Counted from the first letter of the stretch, positions 47,234 to 59,555 are shown. The stretch is 64,000 nucleotides of DNA from Triticum aestivum (GCF_018294505.1 NC_057808.1:225801684-225865683); one strand, 5' to 3'. Notes: generated by a model not told the origin, from the letters alone. Translations and numbers: made by a program.

Positions 47234-50200
47234 TGTAGCATCCCAAAATTCTAAATTTTGGAATGTTATATTAAATACATAGTTTTTGATTGATTGTTTG
47301 ATTGTGGTATGTTTACTACTGTGAATTTGAGTGAAATTTGAAACTTTTTGGAAGTTAAGTGAGAGGGAATAAAAGGACTTTCCCAAACTTTCACCTTGCA
47401 TTTATGATCTCCATGAATTCGAATTCATTTCATCACAAAAGCCCGTGAGCGAAGATGATATGACTTCTTCCATTTAATTAAATGAAAAAGGGTTTTGAAA
47501 AGATTTGAATTCCATTTGGAAATATTTCAAATTCGGAAACTTTATGCAACTCAATGAATTTCATGAGATAAGGTAAAATGACTTCTTCAAACGCTAAGAA
47601 AGAGAGTTGGAAGTTTCAAAAAGAATCAAATTTAAAGTCCCTTTGAAAATTATTTTCAATTTGGAGTTATTTGGTTTTTATTCAACTTAGTTTTCTCCAA
47701 AAATAAAACATATGGAAAATAGGGTAACATGATTCCCTGCAATAGAAAAATGGAGAGAAATAAATTTTAAATTATTTTGGTATTTTAAATATTTTTATTT
47801 GGTTTTTAAATAAACCAGTAGCACTGTTTGCTTTATTTAAATTTTTGTGGAGTTTATTTGCCGCTAAAAAATTGTTCATGTTGTATAAAATCTTTTTCTG
47901 AAAATTTTGATATATAATATGCCTATATAATATTTTAGATTATTTCTCTTTCTTTTCTTTTTCCATCTTTTAAAGAAAATCTCTCCCGCCGACTGCGCCG
48001 GCCCAGCTCCAGCCAGGCCGTGGCCCAGCCCAACGCCACACCGTCCCTGAGCTCCCGCAGGTCTCCGCCGCCCGTACGACATCGCCGCCGCCCGTGTCCG
48101 CCCCGGGCTCCCCGCGCCGCGTCGTCCCTCCTCCACGCAAGCCCGCCTCCCCTCCTATATATACGCCGCCCGGACCCCCTCTCCTCCCAAGCCGCCGCCC
48201 CCGGATCTCACCCCCACCGCCGCCGCAGCTCCGCCGCCCTGCCTCATCGCACCGAGCCGCGCCGCCGTCGCTGCCGCGCCGCGCACCGCCACCCGCCGCC
48301 TCGCCTCGCCTCCACCCGATCCGCCACTGCTGGAGCCCCGCTGAAGCCGGAAGCCGCTGTCGCCGCCGACGACCGAACCGGTATAAACCGCCCCGGTCCG
48401 ATTTTATTTTTAGTTTACGTTTTTTTCATGATTTTTCTTAGAAACGCGGTTTACTAGTTATTTAATGAATGTTCGTTCGTTAAGCTTCTGTAGCGAACGA
48501 TCTCGTTCATTAGTCTTCCGTAGAGGACGTTCGTCCGATAGATTTTTCTTTTTCTGTTTATTTCGGCCAGGGACCTAGATGCAATTAGTTTATTTACAGT
48601 TTAGCCCCTAGTTTTCAAACGATCACAACTTTTTGCTCGCTTATCCAAATCCAACGAAACCAATGTCAATTTCTTTGTTATGATCTCCTTTGTTCAGATA
48701 ACCAACTTAAATATATTTTTTGAAACTTTAAAATTTGGTTTCAAACAGATTTGAATTTAAACTTCTTTTGATCACAACTTAAGTTTTATAACTCCTATTT
48801 AATTGGTTCTTTTTGCAAATTGAAGCTCTTGATCTAAACTTTCTATTAAGAACTAATCCACATAATTTTAATACTGTTGAAAATTGTTTTCTGTTTGCAA
48901 GAGTTATTTGCCTGTTTTTGAAGTTTTCCGAGATCTTTTCTTTGAATTTTATGCTTGAGTGCTTATGTATGCAATTGATTGATTACGATAGATTGAACGG
49001 AGTGTGATGAGTAGAACTATCAGGAATTTTTAGTGCAAAGAATCTTCATCGACAGTACAAGGAAAGTTCACACTTTGATCATATTTTTCATACCCTATTT
49101 TTATGCATTAGTTTTACCCTCAAAGATTGCATGAGTAGGATTGGGAACATGTGGTTATGCTATGTAGTTGATGAGGTAGGAACCTATTACCTTTGATCAC
49201 CCTGGGATTATACATTATGCTCTTATTGCTTAGCCATGCTCGTAGACGTGGATCGGTATGTGAGAATCATGCAAGTTGTGAGAGATAATAACTAAGGGAA
49301 ACTTAAGGTGGCTACTTTAACACACATCTGGGTGGAATGGTTGGGGCACCCTGGAGAACCCAGTGGTTTACCCGGGCACCTGGAGAACCCAGTGCTTGCC
49401 CAAGGGGACCCCGGAGTACCCGTGTGATCACCCTATGGAATGCCACCCAGGCTCAAAGGGATCATAAGATTGTTCATGCTACAAACTTCCGTGTGCAGCC
49501 ACAATCCATTATGGGCTCTGGCATAGTTGAGTATGTTGTGTGACCTCTTTCAGTGGTAGGCTAGCAGATGTAGGGGAAAGTAGGTGGTACTGTCTACCTA
49601 GAGTAAAGAGTTAATGCTTCAGAAAGACTGTGTCTCGATCATCCGTTTCTCAAACATCATATAGTGCAAGAAATTCAATGGAGGAGATCAAGTCTTGTGG
49701 GGAAAAGTGCACAAACCTCTGCAGAGTGTACAAACTAATCATGATTAGCCGTGTCCCCGGTTATGGACATCTTTGAGTATCTGGTATTTGAATCATTGGT
49801 TGATCTCGTCACTCTATTTAATTAATGTATTGGGCTATTAATAATTTAGGAATTTTTGGGATTGAGTTGGAGGAACCTTCTCAATAATGGCATAAACTTG
49901 GTAGTTCAATAAAATCTATTCCTTTGTTGTAGGAAAAAATTAGCTTTATGCAAATGTTAAACTTAGAGCCTCCACAGGCAAATATGCATATAGAGACAGA
50001 CAGTCTTATTATTATTCTATGGTGTGAAATTGCCAGTACATTCAATGTACTGACCTACATGGCTGCAACGTCTCATGTTGCAGGAATCTTATGACGACTA
50101 AGTGATACGTTAGGTTTACGATGTCTACACTCAATTTGCCGTTGGCGTTGTTGGGAACTCCACAACCTTGTTGTTACTTCCGCTATATGGATTGAGGTAA

Positions 50201-50332
50201 TAGTATTTACGTTACTTTATACATGTGATTTACCTCTGTTATAAATCCTCGAGTACTGTGTGTGTCAGCATACAGATCCAGGGATGACACTTAAGCACAG
50301 AGACTTCGATCCATTCGGGTCGGGTCGCTACA
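47234..50332 (+). mobile_element. Gyp-5 3' LTR, Tekay-type
   Basis: This 3099-bp LTR starts TGTAGCATCCC and ends GTCGCTACA. It shares order and sequence blocks with the Gyp-4 LTR in opposite orientation: a GC-rich promoter block (47990-48380) with TATATATA at 48156-48163, a cluster of CGTTCGTT motifs (48465-48545), and a block at 49480-49790. It is a related but different family. Beyond 50332 the 505-bp repeats resume. Confidence 0.82.
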
Positions 50333-51637
50333 CATGCCAAGTTTCATGATTTTTAGGTGTGTTTTGGATTTACAGGAATTAGAAAAACCAAGTTTGTCAA
50401 TCTTTCCGGCCGAGCCACGATGCCCAGATGTTTGAATTGCATTCCCATTTCTTGCATGGGACCAGTAAATTCACCCAAAGAGACACATGTGATTTTTCAA
50501 CCAACTTTGGTGCACTGGAGCATGTGCTTATAGTTCAAATTTGAATTATGCACATTAAATGCCTAGAAACTCAATTAATGTATAAAAAAGGCCAAACGAA
50601 CCTGGAATAATTCCAAAATTCAGCACGATACTTCTATTTGGTCTAATCTGCCAGTGTACAAAAATTAAGGCGGGAGAAGGCAGTGTACGTATGTCATTGC
50701 GCACACGGAGATGACACGTTCCCTCTCGCAACCACGAGCCTTCTTGAGGGAAGCTCCGGTTTGCAAGAAGCTTACACCAAAGCTTGTCCCAATTCCACCA
50801 AAAAATTTACCGCAGCATGTTGGTGCCATGTCATGACACCATGCCAAGTTTCATGATTTTCAGGCGTGTTTTGGATTTACAGGAATAAAAAAACAAGTTT
50901 CTCAATCTTTCTGGCCGAGCCACGACGCCCAGATGTTTGAATTTCATTCCCATTTCTTGCATGGGACCTATAAATTCACCCAAATACACACATGTGATTT
51001 TTCAACAAACTTTGGTGCACTGGAGCATGTGCTTGTAGTTAAAATTTGAATTATGCACATTAAAAGCCCAAAAACTCAATTAATGTATAAAAAAGGCCAA
51101 ACGAACCCGGAATAATTCCAAAATTTAGCACGATACTTCTATTTGGTCTAATCTGCCAGTGTAAAAAAATTAAGGCATGAGAAAGCAGTGTACGTATGTC
51201 GTTTCGCACACGGAGGTGACACGTTCCCTCTCGGAACCAAGAGCCTTCTTGAGGGAAGCTCCAGTTTGCAAGAAGCTTACACCAAAGCTTGTCCCAGTTC
51301 GGCCAAAAAAAATATTGCAGCATTTTGGTACCATGTCATGACACCATGCCAAGTTTCATGATTTTCTAGCGTGTTTTGGATTTACAGGAATTAAAAAACC
51401 AAGTTTCTCGATCATTCCGGCCGAGCCACGACGCCTAGATGTTTGAATTTCATTCCCATTTCTTGCATGGGACATATAAATTCACCCAAAGACACACATG
51501 TGATTTTTCAACTAACTTTGGTGCATTGGAGCATGTGCTTGTAGTTCAAATTTTAATTATGCACATTAAATGCCCAGAAACTCAATTAATCCATAAAAAT
51601 GCCAAACGAACCCGGAATAATTCCAAATTTAAACACG
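50333..51637. repeat. Tandem array in CAC-1, about 505-bp unit, right block
   Basis: The array continues with unit starts near 50804 and 51310, about 2.6 copies. It fades after the CGGAATAATTCCAAA motif near 51630. Its phase is about 160 bp ahead of the left block at the Gyp-5 junctions, so about 160 bp of array were lost when Gyp-5 was truncated. Confidence 0.88.
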
Positions 51638-52936
51638 ACACTCAAGTACTAGTAACATGTTCATTGTACGTAAATGTTCTAGCAATTCAAACACCATCCT
51701 TTCCCTCCGTAACACCATTTTGTCTTTCAAAACATAATGAAAAAATCAGGTATACCACAAACAGTTTACTAGAAAGAATCGTGTGGGATGTGATATAAAA
51801 TATCTTGGCGCACCGTCTTGTCTGGCTTACGCAGGAAGCTTCGTCGTCTACAGTCCACGCCCCCGCTTGAACCACACTTGCGCGCCAGTTTCTCGCGGCA
51901 CCGAGCAAAATTTTGTTGCCACCGTAGAAATATCTATCTCCCCGCCCCGTCCCTCCTACCAAAAGCCACATTTCCACCGTTCCTCCTTGCTTTCCAAGTT
52001 CAAACCTTCACTACTGCTTACTGGCAGCTCAGCCTCCTCGCCGACGACCCTTCTTCTTGCTGCGCGGCCTCGTCGATATGGTCAGGTAATCCACACCCCA
52101 CCCACACCATCCTCCTCCTTTCCCGTCCCACATGCCCTGACCGACGGAGCGACACCTTCCACCGAAATCACTGCCCCCTCCTCCAATTAAGCGTCGCCCA
52201 CAACCATTTTGCACGCAGTATAACATGGAGCTCAGTAGCATGCGGCCGCACACGCGAACAAGGTCGCTATGGCTGCCATGCGTGTCGACCGCCAGATCTT
52301 GGAGGAGCACCTTGTCTTCGAGGCCACCATCGACACCACCACGCGGTTGTCTACTTTAAAATGCAGTTCGTGATGTTTTCTCGAGGCCACCACCAGTGCC
52401 TTCTAGTGATTTGTCCTCTGTAATGTTAATTTGCAATCTGATGTTCAGTTAACAGTTTGGTCCTCTGAAATGTAATATTCAGTTAACACTTTGGTCCAAC
52501 AATTGCTACATTTCGTAGTACTGTTCTCAAGCATTCTTTGTTTTGTTAACTGTCTTATCTTCTAGTACATGTTTCTATTCTGCAATGTCGTGCTCAGTTA
52601 ACTATTTTGGTTCATTTGGTCTGCTGTCCATTTAACTGTTTGGTTCAGTTCTGCAATTTTATTTTCATTTGCTGTGGGTACAATTTTGTGTTGTTATGCA
52701 TGTGACACCAATCGAATTTGGCTGTACTCAATACATATTCTACTGATAGTATGGCAACTCTCAGTTGACCTGATCAAGATCTTCCTTTTGTGTGTCACAC
52801 GGAAACAATGGGAGACACTGCGGTTTACCATCGAGGTTTGTTCAAGCAGGGTCCTTTGGCTAATAGCACATTATTGTGCAGTTGCAGGAATCATTCTAAT
52901 ATTTAGGTTTCTTACAATTTGGTCTTGCACATGTAG
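51638..52936 (+). mobile_element. CAC-1 region upstream of the B3-like pseudogene, possible 5' exons
   Basis: The first part has GC-rich, gene-like stretches. There is an ATG at 52078 followed by a GT donor at 52086, and a short frame at about 52270-52372 beginning MAAMRVDRQILEEHLVFEA. From 52420 to 52780 the sequence is AT-rich and intron-like, with repeated GTTAAC-TTTGGT motifs. A possible small exon lies at about 52795-52834. I could not join these into a secure gene model. Confidence 0.3.
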
Positions 52937-53452
52937 GTCCTGCTGTCAGTGGCTTCGACCCACTGTTCGACCCATTGTGCATATGGGGAAATGAGATGTC
53001 CATGAATATCAGTCAAGTCAAGAAACTCAGAAAGATGGTTAGGATGAAGAAACTTGCGATGAATAATAGCAAGATCTTTGTTTGCACAATGAAGAAGACA
53101 TCAGTCAACTATAGGATGGTACCAACTCTTTTACCTTGTCTTTACCCCTTCCGCCATTTCAAAATTTACAACAGCGATTTATGCATAGCTTTGTTTTCAG
53201 TACTTTTCAAAGCAGTTCACCGATGATTACCTCTCAAACCACCTGCATGGGCAAGAGGCGAGGAAGGTATTCATTCAACACCCACGGTACAATATTAAAG
53301 TCTTGCTGAAGAGGATGAAGGTTGGGCGGGCAATTATCCATAGCCACTGGCCTAAAGTTGCAAGGACATTCAACATCACTGAAGGCTCAATATTTGCCTT
53401 CCGCATCTGAAGTTTCCCAGATGAGATTCATCTGTCTATTTACCATGTATGA
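52937..53452 (+). pseudogene. B3-domain-like gene fragment captured by CAC-1
   Basis: Two exons are visible: 52937-53118 and 53201-53452. The 82-bp intron has GT and AG ends, and the frame is kept across it. The encoded segment has the layout of a plant B3-type fold: a Lys-rich start (MKKLAMNNSKIFVCTM), then YFSKQFTDDYLSNHLHG, then SHWPKVARTFNITEGSIFAF, then SFPDEIHLSIYHV and a stop at 53450. An in-frame TGA at 53408-53410 cuts the last strand. B3 proteins bind DNA, and related genes are numerous in grasses. I judge this an inactive fragment of such a gene. Upstream exons may lie in 52078-52834. Confidence 0.6.
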
Positions 53453-53850
53453 TGCTACTTTCCAAAGGTTTTTGATGCTGCATGTGAAACTTGGTGCTGT
53501 TGTGTAATGGCGTAACTGAGTGCCGAAGCTATCTGATGTAATTCGATTATGAAATCCTGGTTGCTTTTATACGGATATGAAATATCTGGCGTGTTTTATA
53601 AGAAATATCAGTTTGATTAGTACATGGATTATCAATAATAGGCTAATTACCCTGCTTATTGGGGTTTTCTATTGCAGACGGTTACTCAGACATCACCGTG
53701 GGCAATGAACTCAAACAATCCGCACGGTTTCTAGAAAGTAGGCGTGTTCGATCAACTAACAATCACACACGGCTTCCGGCAGCGAACTATTTGCGTTAGG
53801 CCACCTTGCACAAACGTTTCCACACAAAGAACTGTGTGTGATATACATAA
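53453..53850. mobile_element. CAC-1 sequence between the B3 fragment and right-end repeats
   Basis: This is a probable 3' flank of the captured fragment, followed by CACTA subterminal sequence with motifs such as ATCACACACGGC and TTGCGTTAGGCC that echo the left end. There is no coding frame. Confidence 0.45.
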
Positions 53851-53985
53851 CTACGGAAATGTTTTTCTAGGGTTCACCGTGCGAGATGTCCATACCTACG
53901 GAAATGATTTTCTGGGATTCACCGTGTGGGATGTACATACCTACGAAAATGATTTTCTGGGATTCACCGTGTGGGATCTACATAC
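53851..53985. repeat. CAC-1 right subterminal repeats, 45-bp unit
   Basis: There are three copies beginning CTACGGAAATG (53851, 53896, 53941), and a fourth start at 53986 breaks off. Each contains TTCACCGTG and GATGTACATAC-like motifs. The unit is unlike the 85-bp unit at the left end except for short CATAC and CGG motifs. Confidence 0.85.
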
Positions 53986-54183
53986 CTACGGAAATGATTG
54001 GGTTTCGATGCCTCGCCCGATTGCACACGGCCCCAGCCTGGGTCCTAGGAGGGCCTATCCCCGACGATTTCTGGGTCATGTTGGAAGGCCCCCCCTATCG
54101 CCCACACTCACTTGGCGACGGTTCCAAATGCCATTGCGGAAAGGGGTTAAAAACCGTTTGTTTAGCATGTCGCTATACCAGTG

Positions 54184-54870
54184 TCCCTTTCTTTCCCTTT
54201 TGCCTTTTTTCTTGAAACTAGTGGTCTTGTTTAACCATCAACATTTGATGCTCTTTTCTTGATTTCTACATTCGCCGATTTCAGCATCGCGAAGAGCTCG
54301 GGAATCGTTTTCGTCATCCCTTGCATATTATAGTTCATCACGAAGTTCTAGTAGCTTGGTGATAGTGACTAGAGAACTCTGTCAATCACTATCTTATCTA
54401 GAAGATTAACCCCCACTTGATTCAAGCGATTGTACTACCCAGACATTCTGAGCACATGCTCACTGGCTGAGCTATTCTCGTCCATCTTGTAGGCAAAATA
54501 CTTGTCAGAGGTCTCATACCTCTGGACACGGGCATGTGTCTGAAATACCAATTTCAGCTCTTGGAACGTCGCATATGTCCCATGGCATTCAAAACGCCTT
54601 TGAAGTCCCGATTCTAAGCCGTAAAGCATGGCGAACTAAACTAACAACTATTCATCATATTGAGCTTGCGTAAATGTTCAAAACGTCTGCATCAACGCCA
54701 GCAACAGGTTTGTCACCTAGCGGTGCATCAAGGACATAATTCTTCTGTGCAGCAATGAGGATAATCCTCATATCATGGACCCAGTCCGCATCATTGCTAC
54801 TATCATCTTTCAACTTAGTTTTCTCTAGGAATATATCAAAAATAGGGGAGCTATCACGCGAGCTATTGAC
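54184..54870 (-). pseudogene. Cop-3 gag, N-terminal part
   Basis: The gag frame of Cop-3 right of CAC-1 reads right to left from about 54870. The expected start (ATG, as in Cop-1) is degraded: the codon before the Ala-Arg pair is ATA. Recognisable segments are MLYGLESGLQRRFECHG (54629) and MDENSSASEHVLRMSG (ending 54435). It continues to the Lys-rich linker, where CAC-1 inserted. Frame breaks occur near 54640 and 54400. Confidence 0.82.
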
Positions 54871-56085
54871 CTACAACATAATTTGCAAATACTATCAGGA
54901 CTAAGTTCATGATAAATTAAGTTCAGTTAATCAAATTACTTAAGAACTCCCAATTAAATAGACATCGCTCAAGTCATCTAAGTGATACGTGATCAAATCA
55001 ACTAACCCATGTCCGATCATCATGTGAGATGGAGTAGTCATCAATGGTGAACATCTCTATGTTGATCATATCTACTATATGATTCACATTCGACCTTTTG
55101 GTCTGTAGTGTTCCGAGTCCATGTCTGTACATGCTAGGCTCATCAAGTTTAACCCAAGTATTCCGCATGTGCAAAACTGTCTTGCACCCGTTGTATGTGA
55201 ACATAGAGTCTATCACACCCGATCATCATGTGGTGTCTCAACACGACGAACTGTAGCAATGGTGCATACTCAGGGAGAACACTTTTATCTTGAAATTTAG
55301 TGAAGGGATCATCTTATAATGCTACCGCGGTACTAAGCAAAATAAGATGCATAAAAGATAAACATCACATGCAATCAAAATATGTGACATGATATGGCCA
55401 TCATCATCTTGTGCTTTGATCTCCATCTCCAAAGCATCGTCATGATCTCCATCGTCACCAGCTCGTCACCTTGATCTCCATAATTGCATCATGGTCGTCT
55501 CGCCAACTATTGTTTCTACAACTATCGCTAACGCATGGTGATAAAGTAAAGCAATTACATGGCGTTTGCATTTCATACAATAAAGAGACAATCATAAGGC
55601 TCCTGCTAGTTGCCGATAACTTACAAAACATGATCATCTCATACAATAACGTATATCACACCATGTCTTGACCATATCACATCACAACATACCCTGCAAA
55701 AACAAGTTAGTCGTCCTCTACTTTGTTGTTGCAAGTTTTTACGTGGCTGCTATGGGCTTCTAGCAAGAACCGTTCTTATCTACGGCAAAAACCACAACGG
55801 TGATTCGTCAAGTTTGCTGTTTTAACCTTCTTAAAGGACCAGCCATAGTCAAATTCGATTCAACTAAAGTAGGCAAAACAGACACCCGCCAGCCACCTTT
55901 ATGCAAAACTAGTTGCATGTCTGTCGGTGGAACCAGTCTCATGTGCGTGGACATGTAAGGTTGGTCTGGGCCGCTTCATCCCACAATACTGCCAAATCAA
56001 AATAAGACATTGATGGTAAGCAGTATGAATATCACCGCCCACAAATCTTTTTGTTCTACTCATGCATATCATATACGCATAGACC
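54871..56085 (-). mobile_element. Cop-3 untranslated leader
   Basis: This 1.2-kb non-coding leader is homologous to 1012-2230 and 13575-14747. It contains no trusted ORF. Confidence 0.78.
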
Positions 56086-56099
56086 TGGCTCTGATACCA
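56086..56099 (-). other. Cop-3 primer binding site
   Basis: On the minus strand it reads TGGTATCAGAGCCA, the standard copia initiator-Met tRNA complement. It is better preserved than in Cop-1 and Cop-2. Confidence 0.85.
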
Positions 56100-56100
56100 C

Positions 56101-57872
56101 TAATGGGAATCGTTGCATGGAAAACAAAAAAATTCTACGCACACACAATGATCTATCCATGGAGATGCATAGCAACGAGGGGGAAAGTGTGTCTACGTCC
56201 CCTCATAGACCGTAAGCGGAAGCGTTTATTCAACGCGGTTGATGTAGTCGTACACCTTCGCGATCCGCCCGATCAAGTACCGAACGCGCGACACCTCCAC
56301 GTTCTGCACACGTTGGCTCGGTGTCATCCTCGCCATCTTGATCCAGCAAGAGGGCGAGGTAGTAGATGAGTTCTTTCAGCATAATGTCGTGGTGATGGTG
56401 GTGGTGAAGCAATCCCGCAGGGCTTCGCCTAAGCATTGTGACGATCTAGAGCGGAGGAGTAAACTAGAGGCGGAGGGGTGCAGACACACGGCGTGGAATA
56501 AGCTGTGTATTGTGTGGCACCCCTCCCCACATATATATAGGTCTGGGAGGGGAGGAGGCAGCCCCTAGGGCGCCCAAAGTGGTGCGGCAGTAGCCCTAGG
56601 GCTCCTCCCTTTGGTGCACCCCCTGCCAAATATTGGAACAAGGGGGAAGGAAAAGGGGGGAGGCGCCCCCTTCTTTCCTTCCTCCCCTCTCCGGGATATG
56701 GTAAGAGGAGGTGGCGCCTCCCCCTTCCATATAATTGGGTGTGGCTGCCTTAGGGGGGGCGCACCAGCCCATGTGGGCTAGTGTGCTACCCTCTACTTGG
56801 CCCACTAAGGCCCAATACTCTCCGAGTGCCTCCGGAACCCCTTCTGGTATTCCGATAACTCTCCGGTGCATTCCGAAACCATTCCGGAGACCAAATAGCA
56901 TCGTCCTATATATCAATCTTTACCTCCGGACCATTCTGGAGCTCCTCGTTATGTCCATGATCTCATCCGGGACACCGAACAACATTCGGTCACCAAACCA
57001 CATAACTCATATAATACCAAATCGACATTGCACGTTAAGCGTGCGGACCCTATGGGTTTGAGAACTATGTAGACATGACCGAGACACCTCTCCGGTCAAT
57101 AACCAATAGCGGAACCTGGATGCCCATATTGGCTCCTACATGTTCTACGAGATCTTTATCGGTCGAACCGTTATGACAACATACGTAATTCCCTTTGTCC
57201 ATCGGTATGTTACTTGCCCGAGATTCGATCATCGGTATCTTCATACCTAGTTCAATCTCGTTACCGGCAAGTCTCTTTACTTGTTCCATAATACATCATC
57301 TTGTGACTAACTCCTTAGTCGTTTGCTTGCAAGCTTATGATGTGTATTACCGAGAGGGCCCAGAGATACCTCTCCGATACTCGGAGTGACAAATCCTAAT
57401 CTCGATCTATGCCAACCCAACAAACACCTTCGCAGATACCTGTAGAGCATCTTTATAACCACCCAGTTACGTTGTGATGTTTGATAGCACACAAGGCATT
57501 CTCCAGTATCCGAGAGTTGCATAATCTCATAGTCGAAGGAATAAGTATTTGACATACAAGAAAGTAGTAGCAATAAACTGTACGATCAAATTCTAAGCTA
57601 ATGGATGGGTCTTGTCCATCATATCATTCTCCTAATGATGTGACCCCGTTATCAAATGACAGCACATGTCTATGGTTAGGAAACCTTGACCATCTTTGAT
57701 CAATGAGCTATTCTAGTAGAGGCTCACTAGGGACACGGTATTTGTTTATGTATTCACACATGTATTTAAGTTTCCGATCAATACAATTCTAGCATGAATA
57801 ATAAACCTTTATCATGAATGAGGAAATATAAAATAACAACTTCATTATTGCCTCTAGGGCATATTTCCTTCA
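56101..57872 (-). mobile_element. Cop-3 5' LTR
   Basis: This 1772-bp LTR ends on the + strand in TTTCCTTCA (LTR start TGAAGGAAATATGCC on the minus strand). The TATA-like (AT)n run near 56527-56538 is shorter than in the 3' LTR. Right flank TTTAA (57873-57877) pairs with CTTAA at 26382-26386. Confidence 0.9.
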
Positions 57873-58474
57873 TTTAATAGACTAGATGCATGCTGGATAG
57901 CGGTCGATGTGTGGAGTAATAGTAGTAGATGCAGGCAGGAGTCGGTCTACTAATCTTGGATGTGATGCCTATGTAATGATCATTGCCTGGATATCGTCAT
58001 AATTATTTGAAGTTCTATCAATTTCCCAACAATAATTTGTTTACCCGTCGTAAGCTATTTTTCTCGAGAGAAGCCACTAGTGAAATCTAAGGGCCCCGGG
58101 TCTATTTTTTTTATCATATTTGCTTTCCGATATATTATTTGCCACTTTCATTTTCAGATATATTATTCCAAAAAACCAAAAATACCTTGCTGCAATTTTT
58201 TAATATTTATTTTATTTCACATTTCCGCGAGATCTTTTTATCAAATCTACTACAAATCAATCTATCTTTTACCCGAGAGGGACTGACAACCCCTCTTTCG
58301 CGTCGGGTTGCAAGTATTTGTTCTTTGTGTGCAGGTACAGTTTACATGGTGTTGCTTGGTTCTCCTACTGGTTCGATAACCTTGGTTTCATCACTGTGGG
58401 AAATACCTACCGTAGCTATGCTGCATCATCTCTTCCTCTTCGGAAAAAAATACTGACACAGACACGAGCCATCA
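57873..58474 (+). mobile_element. Gyp-3 5' LTR, right part
   Basis: This is the continuation of 25404-26386 after Cop-3. It ends in GAGCCATCA at 58474. It matches 62997-63598 of the 3' LTR. Confidence 0.9.
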
Positions 58475-58486
58475 AGAAAGGATTTC

Positions 58487-58504
58487 TGGCGCCATTGCCG
58501 GGGA
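58487..58504 (+). other. Gyp-3 primer binding site
   Basis: TGGCGCCATTGCCGGGGA lies twelve bases after the LTR end. It is close to the tRNA-Asp complement (TGGCGCCGTTGCCGGGGA) used by several grass gypsy families. Confidence 0.8.
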
Positions 58505-58698
58505 GACACCATCAACATCTATTAGGTTCCTAATCAAAAATCTCATCTCCTTGCAATTTACATTATTTTGCATCTGCCACTTGTTTTCATCTCCCCCACT
58601 TCACAAAAAATTGCCTTTTTATTCGCCCTCTTTTTCATTCGTCGTTTTCTCGTCAGATCTGTTTTTGCATGCAATTTTGTTTGCCTCCTTTTGTCGTT

Positions 58699-59555
58699 AT
58701 GTATAGTTCTTCCTATGTTGCGTGCACTCCCGAGAAAGAGGTTCTTAATTTCAAACAAAGGGGAGGAGAGAATCTAAAAGATGCTTGGTTTAGGATTTGC
58801 AATAATGCTCATAATAGATCTATTCGGAAGCAATCTACCATTGTTCTTCCTCGCTGTCTTTATGTAGGCATCACTACTTGGTATAGATTCATCCTTGATG
58901 CGATTACCAGTAGGAATTTCTTGATGTGTCCTTCTCTGGATGCTTTTAATGCTATGGGAAATCTAGTGGGTTCACCACCTCTTATGATTAATGAAACAAC
59001 TTTAACTCTCAAGCATGTTCTGGAAAGGCTATATGCTATTAAAAAGAATACGCTCACTAAAAAAACATTGAAAAATTAGGTAAAAGGATGCACAATCTTG
59101 CTAATAGAATTGGGTCAAAAGAGGGAGATGCTCTTAAAGTACTAAAAGAAAATGAACCCGCATTCAACGAGAGAATAGAGGAGAGCCCCGCTAGAATTGA
59201 TAAGTTGGAAGAAATTTTTAGTAATCTAAGCACGGCTTTTGCTTCCGCTAAAAAAATTGAAAAAACTCCCATAAAAATTGGCAAGATTACTCAAGTAACT
59301 AATAACAAGGGTGCAATTTCTAATAAGAACAAAGAAGATCTTAAGATGATTAGTATTCACCCTGATTTTGTTAAAGTGATAAAAGATCCTACTTGCAAGA
59401 TTGAAATTTTCAAACTTGTTCCTAGAAGTATTGATATTGAAAATTTGTATGCTAAATCTTTGAAGAATTCTAAGTGTTTGATTGAGGAGTTGGAAAATAA
59501 AGATGACAACACTTATATCTATGCTCTATACCTAGCTAGGGGCGTAAAACGATAG
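58699..59555 (+). pseudogene. Gyp-3 gag-like ORF, one frameshift
   Basis: The start is the ATG at 58699 (MYSSSYVACTPEKEV...). The first frame runs to 59079 and a second one covers 59088-59555. A run of seven A's near 59055-59065 marks the break; one base more would give a single frame of about 285 codons. The segment NFKQRGGENLKDAWFRICN is a gag-type motif I associate with Triticeae gypsy elements. The C-terminal half is Lys/Glu-rich. There is no zinc knuckle, protease or polymerase. It may act as capsid in a non-autonomous element, or it may be dead. Its stop overlaps the start of the conserved GCGCTTGTTGGGAGGCAACC block. Confidence 0.65.

Larger units (their letters stand above)
31344..54183. 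mobile_element. CAC-1, CACTA-type DNA transposon with gene cargo and nested elements
   Basis: The left end is CACTACCGCAGG and the right end, reversed, is CACTGGTATAGC. A 3-bp target duplication TCC flanks both sides (31341-31343, 54184-54186). Removing the element rejoins the Cop-3 gag cleanly. Without Gyp-4 and Gyp-5 it is about 8.5 kb. Subterminal repeats at both ends fit the superfamily: an 85-bp unit on the left and a 45-bp unit on the right. The two terminal sequences agree well only over the first four bases. I find no TNP2-type transposase, so it is probably non-autonomous. It carries a coiled-coil gene, a 505-bp tandem array and a B3-like pseudogene. Confidence 0.75.

Noticed and set aside
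46898..50332. Gyp-5 as a simple solo LTR.
   Set aside because: It keeps 336 bp of internal sequence with a polypurine tract on the left and lacks a matching target duplication, so it is a truncated element and not a product of LTR-LTR recombination.
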